From the NCBI GenBank assembly GCA_034096865.1, contig JAWQFJ010001837.1, positions 32,501 to 96,500 on the forward strand: a stretch of DNA of 64,000 bases, in the 5' to 3' direction. The DNA comes from Theodoxus fluviatilis. Its lineage: Eukaryota; Mollusca; Gastropoda; Cycloneritida; Neritidae. Below the pieces are notes generated by a model. That model worked only from the letters and a program-made list of their open reading frames with translations. It was not told the origin of the DNA and made no database searches. A program made the position numbers and the translations under genes. Positions 30,401 to 44,926 of this stretch are shown here, one piece after another; the first letter of the stretch is position 1; each line of letters starts with the position of its first letter.

Positions 30401-32486
30401 CAGCAGGTTGGGTTATACATAGTAGGGCTGTCTTTCCAGAAGTAGTCTAACGTACTAGCCTTGAAGTTGTCGGCGTCTTCAGGAAGACTGTTCCATGTGT
30501 TGACGACCCTCTGAGAGAAGTAGTTGACTCTCACGTTTAGTCTGCAGTGGTCTTTGGGGAGTTTGAGAGAGTGGCCTCTGGTTTCTCTGCTGTTGGTTGG
30601 TTCAAAGCGAGGTCTGTCTGCATCATACAGTCCATGCACGTACTTACGACGATGTCTTTAATAGTTCGACCAAAGACCCTCTACAATTGTAGAGGGTCTT
30701 TGGTTCGACGTCATCAACTTCGTGATGAAACTGATTTGCAATAAAATTTATCGTTTGTGGTCGTAATTCCAAAACGAGACACCATATTACCTCCAAAATA
30801 CATTGGATTCTTATTTGGGAGAATCCCTGACCTTCCGCCAATTTTCATTAAGATCCGTTTTTATCGTTTTGAGTTATTTTGCTAAATAACTAATTAACTA
30901 ACAAACCCAGGGTTAAAAGAAAGTATTGACATAAAAACATTTTAAGTAGCCTCACCACAATCACACCAAGGCAACACCAACAGCAACATCATCATTCTTG
31001 TTATGATCAACATCATTACTATATTTACTACATTTCTGCATCATTGGGACCACCACCATCATTATCACACCCACCACCAACACCAGTCTATCTCTCAGAT
31101 ATTAAGGCAAAGAAAACAAGTCTTCACAGCATCACCATATTCATCCTATGAAAAAGGACCCAGATTTGTTTTTGTCTTCATCACCATCACCATAGCATCA
31201 CCATCATTACATCACGAACTGCAACATTATCGTCACCATCAGAAGAGGGAGCAACAGGAACATCAGTATCATCCTCAGCACCACCATCATCTTCATTGAT
31301 GTTACATCCATTATCAGCATGACTTTACTTACTGCAGTTTATTGTTCACCATATTCAAATCATCTTTGTTTTACTGTAAACCAGCTGTGCTAATTCACAC
31401 ATCTGTCATAATTTGCATTAGTAATCTTTCTACTAACACACATACATATTTACATACTTATCAAAACTACTTTTTTCATGGAAAGTACATTGCAAGTTTG
31501 CACACATGAATAGGTACACATGAAGTGATTACAACAAAAGATTGGACACAGCCCAGAAACAAAAGCCCAGGAGGTCATTTCTGCAACTGAAATTATTGTT
31601 AATGATACCTAGATTTCTTTATGCATAAGCTGTTCTGGTTTCTCCCTTCTACTGAATACCATTAGAAACATGACCAGAATAAGTATTTGCAACATTTTAT
31701 TTTTAATATATCTGTCCTTTTTGGCTAGTTATCTTTACTCAGATGATGTCAAGTTTACATTGATGATATACACCTTCACCAGTTTGCAACATTTTTCTTC
31801 ACCCATGAATTTGAGAAAATCCCTTTTAACTACACAAGCACTTATGTAAGGTCAAACAGTATCAGTGGCAATAATCTACTAAGGATGTATACATGAGAGA
31901 CTCTCTGCTCTTTGACATAGATACACACCAAAATAACTTTATTCATGAATAAAGTGCAATTGCTGTGCACATGAACAAGTAGTAGATACCTGAATATCTG
32001 AATTCATGCAATCCATGCCATGAGGACACAATCTGGACACTGTTCAAGAAACAGGACCCATCTGCCTTTTTCAGTTTGATGCAACACTTATGAAGGATTG
32101 ACATTTCTCTTTTAAGTTTTTAAACAAAATCCTCAATATGCCTTTCTCATCTCTTAATGCCATATTAACAGAAAATTGCCAGCCAGGACACTTATTCTTT
32201 TGATGCTGAACACTAATCTGCATTCTCTTTTAAATCCCACCAAACACATAATAGATTAGGAGTTTATGCAGTGATAAGTATGATTTATTTGAGTGAGCAA
32301 TATTGTGCATGCTTTCATGAGTGTGTTCATTAGCTGCATGTGTGCATGTGTAAAATTGCACGCTCTTATGTATGGATGCTTCTGTGTATGTTACTGTGTG
32401 TGCATAGGAGTGTGTCTGAATGTGACTGTGTGCTTTCCTCTGTATGTGTATGTGTTTGTGTGCACACACTTGTGCATGTGTGTGTG

Positions 32487-32548
<62 letters not shown>

Positions 32549-33991
32549 ACGTGTGTGTGTGACTACAATACTGATGATAAAAATGTTTCTGTCAAGGGGC
32601 CAATAGGAATTTGGAGCTGACATTCGAGCAATTTTATGAAGAAAGAATTTAAAGCAAACCATTATTAAATTCCACTATACATAACATGATGATACATTGA
32701 TAGTATACACAGATTACAAGAAGTGACTGCATAATCATGCTGCAATTTGTTTTTCCTCATCTTCTATGAAATATATCAATGAATCTATAATTGTGTTGCT
32801 AAAAATATATATAAATTATATAAAGTATGTGTCATTGGAAAGATAACTGCAAGATGGCTTCAGGTTTCGTAGTAAGATGTTTTTATGTCAATACTTTTTT
32901 TAAACCCTAGGTTTATTAGTAATTTAGTTATTTAGCAAAATAACTCAAAACGATAAAAACGGATCCTAATGAAAATTGGCGGAAGGTCAGGGATTCTCCC
33001 AAGTAAGAATCCAATGTATTTTGGAGGTAATATGGTGTCTCGTTTTGGAATTACGACCACAAACGATAAATTTTATTGCAAATCAGTTTCATCACGAAGT
33101 TGATGACGTCGAACTATTAAAGACATCGTCGTAAGTACGTGCATGGACTGTATGATGCAGACAGACCTCGCTTCGAACCAACCAACAGCAGAGAAACCAG
33201 AGGCCACTCTCTCAAACTCCCCAAAGACCACTGCAGACTAAACGTGAGAGTCAACTACTTCTCTCAGAGAGTCGTCAACACATGGAACAGTCTTCCTGAA
33301 GACGCCGTATCTGCGAACACTGTCGACAACTTCAAGGCTAGTACGTTAGACTACTTCTGGAAAGACAGCCCTACTATGTATAACCCAACCTGCTGCACCT
33401 AGACTGCATAATAGCCGCCACGCATGCAAGTCTAGCACTAGGAACTATTAAAATGCTACACAGCCTACCTCATAGAATTTTTCAAGTTTAAAAAGCTTGA
33501 TGTAGCCACTGTTTACATTTGGCCCATGCACACGCTGCCATGGTGAAAACTCCGCAGTAAATCTGACCTAATTTCTGATTGGCCAAAACTACGAAAATGT
33601 GTCACGGGAAGTAACTCCTGTATAGTTTTGAATCATACAAATTCGCACTTTTAAAAGTCATTTTTCACTGTTTAATAGATACGATCGAAGAGGGAACTTT
33701 GTTGTTTTCAATCCCCAATACCATGTACTATCATAATATAATATGGGAACATCGTCCATATTTTGGCTGAGCGGACCTGAACGATCCGATGCCACGCCCT
33801 GCGGTCTAGAAATGTGTAGACTGTTAAATGTTCCATTCAGGCAGTTGCAGCATTTCAAAATGAATAGCCATCAGGAGTATAGAAACTTTTTTTTGTAAGT
33901 AGAAATGTTTTGGTGCTATATTCTACATTAGCGCAAGAGCAGCAACAACAATCACAATGATGGTGATGACAACTGCAGTGATGATGATGAA

Positions 33992-34028
<37 letters not shown>

Positions 34029-35045
34029 ATGATGATGATGTAGATTGATGAACATGTGCAGCTGGTATAAGACTTATGAAACCTATTGCAGATTTGAGCT
34101 GTGTACATTTACCACTTGTTTTGTACCTGTGAATCCTATGCATGATGCATGGAAGCAGGACTGAATGCTACACTGTACCCTTTCTTTGCCAGAGCTGCCC
34201 AAACCTTCACTGGGCGACTTGTCTGACATGAAGGCTCTAAGTGTGAAGCTGCGGCGAGAGAAGAATCCCAACATTCTGGGCTTCAGCTACCAGGAGCTGG
34301 GTGACCTTGACACAGTCAAGGTGGAGCTGGTGCCCGAGAAGCGTGGCCTCATCCTCAAACATGTGGAATACGAAGTCACCAGCCAGGTAGCTCTCACCGC
34401 AGAAGCTTCATGGAAGGACATCTCCTCCTCCTTGTCCTCCTCCACGTCCTCCTCCTTCACCACGTCCTCCTCCTCCTCCTCCTCCTCCTCCTCTCCTCCT
34501 CCGCCTCCTCTCCCCTCCTCGTACTCCTCCTCCTCCTCCTCCTCCTCCCCTCCTCCCCCCTCCTCCTCCTCCTCCTCCTCGTCCTCACTCTCCCATGCCT
34601 CCACACTTAACTTTCCCCTCTTTTGAGCACTTGCTCTTAATCTTATGCTGAATGGTTTATTGTGAAATTACTGCCTATTCCAACTAGAACAATTTTACGT
34701 TAAAATTATCTTGTATCTGATTGTAATAGTATATCCCCCCCCCCCCCCCGTTTTTTTTCACGGCAGGGCGAATACACATGAATGGAATGCTCCGACTATA
34801 CAGCTGTTTTTTATGATTCATCGTTGCTTGACAGGTGAAAAACTATCACCGCAAGTTTTGTCTCTGTACGGCGATTAGAACAGTATATTTTTCACTGCTT
34901 TTTTTACTTCGAAAATGTTTTCATGAACTATATCATGAAATAGTTGTTCGCGCCTGAAAGTCGAGCCGCCGCCCTCGCCACTGCCGAGTGAGTTGGGATT
35001 CACNNNNNNNNNNNNNNNNNNNNNNNNNATTGACCCATTTGCAGA

Positions 35046-35100
<55 letters not shown>

Positions 35101-35376
35101 TGTTTGTGTTTTTGTTTTTGTGTGTGTGTTTTTTATACGCTTCTGCAATGCACTTTGCTCACATTTGCATGGTTCCATGTGTAAATAATTTTGCTCAATG
35201 TTCATGTCTATACTTTGATGCTCCAATAGATGACCTTTCCCCACTGAGGTGGGACAGATTCATTGCATGCCTTTAGTATTGACCCATATGCAGATCGGGT
35301 ATGTGGGTGTGCATGTGTGTGTGTGTATGTGTGTGTGTGTGTGTGTGTATGTTTGTGTGTGTGTTTATGTGTTAAC

Positions 35377-35411
<35 letters not shown>

Positions 35412-35615
35412 CTGTGTGTGTGTGTGTGTGTATGTGTTTATGTGTGTGTTTTTTAATACGCTTTTGAAATGCACTTTGCTCATATTTACATGGTTCCATG
35501 TGTAAATAATTTTGCTCAATGTTCGTGTATATACTTTGATGCTCCAATAGAAGACCTTTCCCCACTGAGGTGGGACAGATTCATTGCATGCCTTTAATAT
35601 TGACCCATTTGCAGA

Positions 35616-35664
<49 letters not shown>

Positions 35665-36420
35665 GTTTTTGTTTGTTTTTGTATGTTTTTTTAATACGCT
35701 TTTGCAATGCACTTTGCTCACATTTGCATGAATCCATGTGTAAATAATTTTGCTCAATGTTCATGTATATACTTTGATGCTCCAATAGATGACCTTTCCC
35801 CACTGAAGTGGGACAGATTCATTGCATGCCTTTAGCATTGACCCATATGCAGACCGGGTATGTGTGTGTGCATGTGTGTGTGTGTGTGTCTGTGTGTGTG
35901 TTTATGTACTAACGGTGTGTGTTTGGGTTGGTGGGTCTGTGTGTGTGTGTGTGTATGTGTGTGTGTGTGTGTTTTTTTAATACGCTTTTGAAATGCACTT
36001 TGCTCATATTTGCATGGTTCCATGTGTAAATAATTTTGCTCAATGTTCGTATATATACTTTGATGCTCCAATAGACGACCTTTCCCCACTGAGGGGGGAC
36101 AGATTCATTGCATGCCTTTAGTATTGACCCATTTGCAGATTGTGTGTGTGTGTGCATGTGTGTGTGTGTGTGTGGGGGGGGGGGGGGTTTGTGTGTGTGT
36201 GTGTGTGGGTGTGTTGTTTTTGTTTTTGTTTATATGTTTTTTAATACGCTATTGCAATGCACTTTGCTCACATTTGCATGAATCCATGTGTAAATAATTT
36301 TGCTCAATGTTCATGTATATACTTTGATGCTCCAATAGATGACCTTTCCCCACTGAGGTGGGACAGATTCATTGCATGCCTTTAGCATTGACCCATTTGC
36401 AGATCGGGTATGTGTGTGTG

Positions 36421-36460
<40 letters not shown>

Positions 36461-36484
36461 TGTATGTGTGTGTATGTGTTGACG

Positions 36485-36515
<31 letters not shown>

Positions 36516-36522
36516 GGGGGGG

Positions 36523-36557
<35 letters not shown>

Positions 36558-39500
36558 TGTGTGTGTGTGTGTGTGTTTTAATACGCTTTTGCAATGCACT
36601 TTGCTCATATTTGCATGGTTCCATGTGTAAATAGTTTTGCTCAATATTCATGTATATACTTTGATGCTCCAATAGATGACCTTTCCCCACTTAGATGGGA
36701 CAGATTCATTGCATGCCTTTAGTATTGACCCATATGCAGACCGGGTATGTGTGTGTGCGTGTGTGTGTGTGGGTGTGTATGTCTGTGTGTGTGTGTGTGT
36801 GTATGTGTTAACGGTGTGTGTGTGTGGGGGGGGGTGTCTTTTTTTCCCCTTTGCATACGATTCTGCTTTGATACTCCAAATGCTAAGATATATGTATTTA
36901 GATTTGCATAAGAACCTTGTTAACTTGGAACCCCACCTCATCCCCCAAGAAAAAAAACACAACAAAAAACACCTCCCCAATTGTTTATATTTTCGTGAAG
37001 CACACAAAGTAATACTTTTTTTTAAGGTCATAGGGAACCCCTTATGTCATAGTTCTTTTTTTGGATTTCCAACCTTTGTATATAGCTTCCAGATTGCCTG
37101 AAGCCTTGTCTTTTGTCGGCATCGGCGAGGTGCGGCTAGGCTTTGACTGGCCCTACGTGTCATGGCTCAATTGTTCTGCCTTCTTTTTGTTTGTTTGTCT
37201 CTTGCCCTTTTTTTCATAGATGTTTGAGGTCTACCAAAAGTCTTCTATACATGAATATCTCACATGTATACTCTTTTTCTGTATCCTTCTTTCAACTTCT
37301 TCCTTTCAACCATTGGTCCTTCTCTAACTTTCAAGTGGAAGAGATGAGAGATTTGCCCCACTGTGGTGGTATGAGTTTGATCCCCTTACCACAAGTCATC
37401 CCAACACCCATTTTAGGATGTTCCACACAGTCTCGAGACAGATCTTTTTTATATTCTAGGTCAAAAACATGACTAACATAAAGCTGATTTCAATCAATTG
37501 CCGGGGATTAGCCAACACTGAAAAAAGGAGAGATATACTGCACTATGTAAGAGGTGGAAACTATTCTATCATTTGTCTGCAGGACATTCATATTAACGAA
37601 AACACTGTGAACACCTTTCTACATGAATGGGGGTTAACAGGCATTGTGGCTCCATATACATCAGCAGCACGAGGCGTAGCCATCCTATTCAATAACACTT
37701 TTGATTACAGAATTTTGCGTACCACCATAGATACCGAAGGAAACTATATCATAGCTTCTCTTGTAATGGAGGAAAAGGAGGTGTGCATAGTAAACTTGTA
37801 TGGGCCAAACTCTGACAATCCTATTTTCTATGAAAAACTCTTTCATAAGCTTGACATTAATACATCTACAATTATATGCGGGGACTGGAATCTAGTCCTT
37901 GACCCGCAACAAGATACAGATAATTATGTGGCAGTAAATAACCCAAAAGCAAGGGACACTGTTCTAAACTTTATTCACTTAAACAATTTTACTGATCCAT
38001 ACAGAATACAACATCCAAATATTAGAAGATATACTTGGCGGAAAAATAACCCTAAAAAACAGTCCCGGCTGGATTTTTTTCTCATTACTGAGGATATGCT
38101 AAACTACATGTCCAAAACAGATATCATTCCAGGATATAGAACCGATCATTCGGCTGTTACCCTAACATTAAATATATCGGACAAAAAGAAAGGAGCAGGC
38201 TATTGGAAATTTAATAACTCCCTTCTCCGTGATATAAACTACATTAAGATAGTAAAAGATACCTTTAAAGAAACACTAGATCAATATGCAGCGTTACCAT
38301 ATGATAGGAAAAACCTAGATTCAATAGATAAAAAGGACATTTACTTACAAATTTCGGATCAAACTTTTCTTGATATGATTCTCATGAACATAAGAGGAAA
38401 AAGTATAGCATATGGCTCGTGGAAAAAGAAGGAACAAGAAAAGCAAGAGGGGGAACTTAAAGAAGAAATAAAAGCAACCGAAGAAAAACTAGACTGCAGA
38501 ACAGTGGATACTAACAAAGACGTTAATAAGCACCTAGAAAATCTTAAATCAAAACTAGAAACCATACGTGAAAAAAGAATGAAGGGTGTTATGATTAGAT
38601 CCAGAGCACGATGGTACGAAAATGGAGAGAAACCTTCTAAATATTTTTGCAGTTTAGAAAAGAGAAACCACAGAATAAAAACAATCCAAAGGCTAACCGT
38701 AAATGGAAGGGACATAGAAGATACAGACGAAATTCTCAAAGAACTCACGAATTACTACAGTAATCTCTATGACATCAGACAGACTGATTCAGAATTAACC
38801 AGTGGACTTCTCAACGAACTAAACTTGCAGACATTAACAGAAGATGAAAAACAATCTCTCGAAGGCTCAATTACATTAACAGAATTAGCAACGACACTTC
38901 GTGAAATGAAAAATGAAAAATCCCCCGGTCTAGATGGTTTTCCTGTTGAATTTTTTAAGTTCTTTTGGAACGATTTAAAATATTTCCTGCTCAGAGCCAT
39001 AAATGAAGCTTACGAAACTGGTTCCTTTTCAATTTCACAAAGAAGAGGAGTAATTACGTGTGTCCCAAAACCCAATAAAGAAAGAAACTTCTTAAGCAAT
39101 TGGAGACCAATCACACTTCTCACTACCGTGTACAAAATGGCCTCAGGAAGCATTAGCAGAAGATTAAAAACGGTTTTAGGACATTTGATTCACACTAATC
39201 AAACAGGCTTTATCAAAGGGAGATACCTTGGAGATAATGTACGGCAAGTATTTGACACTATATATGAATGCAATGAAAAGGACATACCAGGACTGTTGCT
39301 CCTCATAGACTTTGAAAAAGCTTTTGACTCTCTTTCCGTCTCCTTCCTGTGCGATGTTTTGAAAAAATTTGGATTTGGAAGCAGTTTTCGAACATGGATG
39401 AAGCTTTTCTATACAGACATGACAGCATGTATAATACAGAATGGTCATCTATCTCAAAGCTTTCCCCTGAAAAGAGGCTGTAGACAAGGTGATCCGATCG

Positions 39501-42365
39501 CGCCGTATGCCTATCTCCTCTGCGCTGAAGTGCTAGGTCAAATGATTAGAGAAAACAAGCAAATAAAAGGTATCAGAATTGGCAACGTAGAATATAAATT
39601 GACTCAGTATGCTGACGACACTCAGATTCTCCTAGACGGTTCAGAAAGCAGCCTCCGAAACACTCTCAACACCCTTGATCTGTTCTTCAGGATATCTGGA
39701 TTAAAAATAAACTTAGAAAAAACGAAAGCTATATGGATCGGAAGCAAAGTACGTAGTAAAGGAAAACTATGTACAGACATTAACCTGGACTGGACAAATG
39801 ATAAGTTTACGGTACTCGGAATCCATTTAAATCCAAGGCTGACAAACATCACAAACTTGAACTTTGAAAGCAAAGTTCAAGAGATAAAACAGCTTCTGAA
39901 CCAATGGAAGCACCGTAATTTAAGTCTCCTTGGTAAAATAACTGTAATAAAAACACTTGCCCTCTCAAAACTAACTCATGTGCTCTCCCTGCTACCAGAC
40001 CCAGGAATAGAGAAACAAAAGGCCTTAGAAAAAATTCTATACAACTTCATCTGGAAGGGTGGACCGGACAGGGTCAGTCGAAAAACCCTGTGTCAGGAAT
40101 TCTCCAAAGGAGGATTAAAAATGATAGATGTAAAGGCGTATACTGCAACTAGAAAAATAGCGTGGCTGCAAAGACTAATAGAAGGTGAAAGCACTTGGTG
40201 CTCATTGATAAAAAGCAAGTTTAAAAGAAAATTCAATGATATATCCTTTCTCAAGGTTGGCAGTAAGTTCCTTATAGATCTTCTTTCAGAATTCAAAAAT
40301 CCCTTTTGGCAAGACATCCTGAAAGCGTGGGAGGTGTACATTAAAAACTATTCTAAGCGACAGTTAAGTTGTGAGGACGTTTTGAGTGAACCACTTTGGT
40401 TTAACCCAGACATACATGTCATATTCATAAAAGACTGGTATAACAAAGATATGTTATATATACGTGATATTCTTGATCCAACAGGAACATGGAAGACATT
40501 CGAAGAATGTAAAAGACAATTCGGCTTAGCAGGGACTTTTTTGGACTATGAACATCTTAAAAGAAAAATTCCGAAGGCATGGGTGGATATAATTCGTAAT
40601 TCGGGCGGCAAAGTAACCCAGCAGCATCAACATCAAGTTTGCATCAGAAATCTAACATCAGCCAAAACAGGGTTAAGAAACATCTATAACACCATGATTC
40701 AAACTCGAGATATATCGACTGGTCAGAAGAAATGGGAGCGGAGTTATCCCAGCATATCATGGAATGAAATATGTGAAGCAACCAGGGCGGCCACAACCTC
40801 TACATAACTATAAATAATACACATAACAAATAACACCACAATAACCAACATACAATAACAACACAAACACAAAACATAAACAATCAAATCATATAAAAAA
40901 CAATTGTCACATTAACACATAATACCAAAACACACAAAAACTTCAACATCATACACACACATAACACATTCAACCAATACCCATACCCAAAATGCACATC
41001 ATAAACCCAAACTAATCAATTCTTCAATCAATATATCAATCAAAAACAAATATAAATAAACAATACATTTAAAAATATTCACAATTCACCATTACAAACC
41101 ATAAATACAATTATCACCCCAACCCCACAATCCATAACAAACCCCATTTATATCATACACATAAAATCAAAAAAATCTACCACAACCACCCTTAAACCAA
41201 GCCATTAACATACACAAATATCAATATCAATAACAAAAAATACATAAATATCAAACCCAAACCACAATAATATCAATTAATTCATAACCAAAATCATCAA
41301 CACAAACACACACAAAAACACACATGTAAAATATCTATCATCCAAAAACATCCATAAACATATTCACTATGCACTATCCATTAACACTTAACAACATTTA
41401 CAATTTTTCCACATTTACAATTTTCAAACCCCCAAGCATTCAAACATTATCCCAATACAAATATCTTCTTATTCATACAACACCACCCCCATTCCACATT
41501 TCCCACCACCACACCAACACCCAGAATTTACACTCATAAACCAATACATTCTACACACAACCATTCAAACCCATTTCATCATACAAAAACAATACAAACA
41601 CATCACTCAAACACCAAACATCATAATCACCCAAACCATTATAACAATACATCAATCACCAATCAAAAACAAACAAAAATACCAATTTAACACAAAACAC
41701 AACACACAACAACCAAATAACCATTATCCACATCCAATCAAAATAATTTCACACATCAATATCCACCACCATTTTTAACTACATAAATCAATACAAACAA
41801 ACAAAAACAACCTACAATCACAAAACATCAACACCAACCAAACAATACAACTAATCAACCAAAACAAAAAAAATACCTTAAAAGTGTCCAATATAAAATT
41901 AATAATCACATAATATATACAAATAGACTCCTCCACCGGATAGGAATAAAGAACAGTGAAAAGTGTGATTTTTGCGGAGAAGACAGCGAAACAATAACCC
42001 ACCTATTTGTAGAATGCCCAATAATATGTAGCTTCTGGGCGGATATATCAGAATTCCTTCACAAGAACACAGACCTAACTTTACCAACGAGTCCTCAAAG
42101 TTTACTCTTTGGTACAGCTCCTCATAACAAACTGATTAATCACATTCTGTTGTTGGGAAAATCTTTCATTTACAGCTGTAAATATAGAAGTTGTCAACCA
42201 AACACTAAGGGCTTCCTTAACATTTTAAGACAAAACGGATTAATTGAAAAATTCATTTCCCAAAGCAGCAACAACACTGACGACTACATCAATAAATGGG
42301 GTGACCTGTGCAATATTTTAAGTGGTACTACTCCTGAATGTTAGCACGGGATAAACTCTCTCTCT

Positions 42366-42432
<67 letters not shown>

Positions 42433-42685
42433 GCGCGCACACACGTGCGCGCACACACGCACGAGCGCACGTCACAATTACAAGTCTACACCATTCATCT
42501 AATCCTTCCTTTTCGATTTCGTTTTCGTAGAAGGATTAGCTCAGACATTTGTTTTTCCCTCAAATCCAACCCAATGAGGGACCCATGCCACCTCTGTCCA
42601 TGCACCTTCTCTCCTCTCCCAGGCTCCCCCAACCCGTAACTGATGATGATGATGGTGATGGTACTGGTGATGATGATGATACTGG

Positions 42686-42716
<31 letters not shown>

Positions 42717-42825
42717 GATATTGTGTGATATTCATATTATTGATGCTATTTTCGTCTCTTTCTTGTTTTGCTTTCCTTGTAATTTTGTCCTTCTTGTGTA
42801 TTTTCTAGACCCAATAAACTGATTA

Positions 42826-42888
<63 letters not shown>

Positions 42889-44436
42889 CCCCCCCCCCCC
42901 TCCCCCTCCCCCCATTCTCCCAAATATTTGCAACTGTCGTGGCTTGACTGGTGAGTGAAAAAAGTTAAATGCCATAATTATGTGAATCAACAAGTGGCTG
43001 CATTACTTTTTCTTTTCTTTTCAGAGGTACAAGACAACAGTTCTGCGTCGATACAATGATTTTGTGGCCTTCCATGAACTGCTCATGATTCGCTACCCGT
43101 ATCGCCTGGTGCCTCGTCTTCCTCCCAAGAAAATGATGGGAGGTGAGCACTCTATGGTTAAAGACTCACCAGGAATGTGTGGGAATGAATGTGTAAACGT
43201 TTTTAAAAATAGGTTTTTGGAATATGGTGGAAGTTTTGGACTGCTCCATTCACATGTTACATCCAGTATTGCACACTCCAATCTTCCTGCTGTATTCATA
43301 CCACCCTGTGCTGCCCAGTGAAGGTTTTGGTTGCCTTCCCATTTATCAAGGCCATTGCTTGACCAATAAATTTAGAATGAGTCTAAGTTGAGAATGAGAG
43401 GAGGAGTAAATGGAGGTTGGCTGACAGCTTGATGGTCATGGGTATGAAAGCAAAGGAAGGAGAGAGGAGTTATGGAACATTACATGTAAAGACCATGCTG
43501 GGTTTTTTGTGTCCTAAATTTGTCATTCTTTTTTCTAGCATTTTGGATCAACTCCAGTTAAAATCTCTCTTCTGATAAGGCATCTGCCACTTTGCAGATC
43601 CCAGAGGTGGAATATAGGATGGTAGATCCCAGTAAACAAGTTTTTGACCTGAGGGAACTCTCAATTTGCCTTGGTATCTCTCGCTGGTGGAAGGGAGTCT
43701 ATCAAGAAAGCATACATTTACTTCTCATGTGTCAAATATTACTGCTGTTGATATCTTTGAATAATTCGCAAAGATTTCACTGGGTTTCACATCAAGTGCA
43801 CATGTACACACATATCAGGATAAGTGATGCAATATTTAGTCATGAGATGTTATAACTGACTTCACTATAGATTTATAAAAACCGCTGGCGCTGAACCTCC
43901 AGGTTTTGGCACACACAAAAAATTGGGTTCAAACCCGCAATCTCTCGAGAAAAGAGGGGGGGGGGGGGGGGGAAACACACACAAAAACACAAAAAACAGG
44001 TCGGGTTCGAAAAAAGTTTCAGCGCGGATTCGAATCCGTTCACGCATGACCTAACGTTACAATTGTCCAGCGCTTTACCATCTGAGCCATTCATTTGGCA
44101 ACTGACGTTACTACGTGTTTGTAAAGGAATTATAACGTTCTTTTCTGTAAACTCCCTCGCTTCATATTTTGCACTGTAAATTGTATAAAAATGGATGATA
44201 GTTCATGAAATTTGAGTGGTCTCGTACATTTTAGGATACTTAAGGTCTATTTCTGCCAAGTTTATTATCGATTCACTGCCATTAGGCCAAGCCAACAGAC
44301 TACCAGTACCAAGTTGTTGCGCTTAAGTCAGGACAGACAGAACGAACGAACGAACTTTATTTTACAAGGGTAGTGAATTAGGCAGTATTGCCTTTCTTAC
44401 TTACATTCAGCCCTTGAGGCAAAATATTCAAATGTG

Positions 44437-44482
<46 letters not shown>

Positions 44483-44618
44483 AGATACAGAGAGAGAGAG
44501 ACAGAGAGAGAGACAGAGACAGAGAGAGAGACAGAGAGAGAGACAGAGAGAGAGGGTGGGAGGGGAGCTGGGAAAAGGGAAGGAAGGGAAGAGAGAATGA
44601 GAGTAAGATGGTGGGTGG

Positions 44619-44666
<48 letters not shown>

Positions 44667-44856
44667 GAGAGAGAGAGGGAGAGAGAGAGAGGGAGAGAGA
44701 GAGAGACAGAGAGAGAGACACAGAGAGAGACACAGAGAGAGACAGAGAGAGAGAGACAGAGAGAGACAGAGAGACAGAGAGAGAGTGAGAGAGAGAGGGG
44801 GGGGGAGCTGGGAAAAGGGGAGGAAGGGAAGAGAGAATGAGAGTAAGAGGGTGGGT

Positions 44857-44926
<70 letters not shown>

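Larger units (their letters stand above)
29978..33810. mobile_element. Fold-back element: two ~0.95-kb inverted arms around a ~1.9-kb centre
   Basis: The left arm (about 29978-30946) and right arm (about 32872-33810) are reverse complements end to end, from TAGACCGCAGGGCG outside to a GACATAAAAACAT-type end inside. Each arm carries the same non-LTR polymerase fragment in opposite orientation. GAA adjoins both outer ends, a possible 3-bp target duplication. The left arm differs by an 18-bp deletion and a 39-bp palindromic insertion. The centre holds CATCAC-rich sequence and a GT tract and no recognised gene. Confidence 0.75.
37100..42834 (+). mobile_element. L1/Tx1-like LINE, interrupted by a G-depleted insertion
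   Basis: ORF2 starts at 37469. Its C-terminal zinc-knuckle part lies at 41881-42344. The 3' UTR ends in AATAAA (42813-42818) and an A-run (42824-42834). The 5' limit is uncertain; no ORF1 is visible upstream. A 10-bp stem (CTAATCCTTC 42499-42508, GAAGGATTAG 42530-42539) near the 3' end could be a reverse-transcriptase recognition hairpin. The element lies in the sense direction within SNX8 intron 4. Confidence 0.8.

Noticed and set aside
40806..41880. G-depleted block as the LINE's own coding sequence or 3' UTR
   Set aside because: The ORF2 C-terminal zinc knuckle resumes right after it in the same frame, and ORF2 length without the block is normal for the clade.
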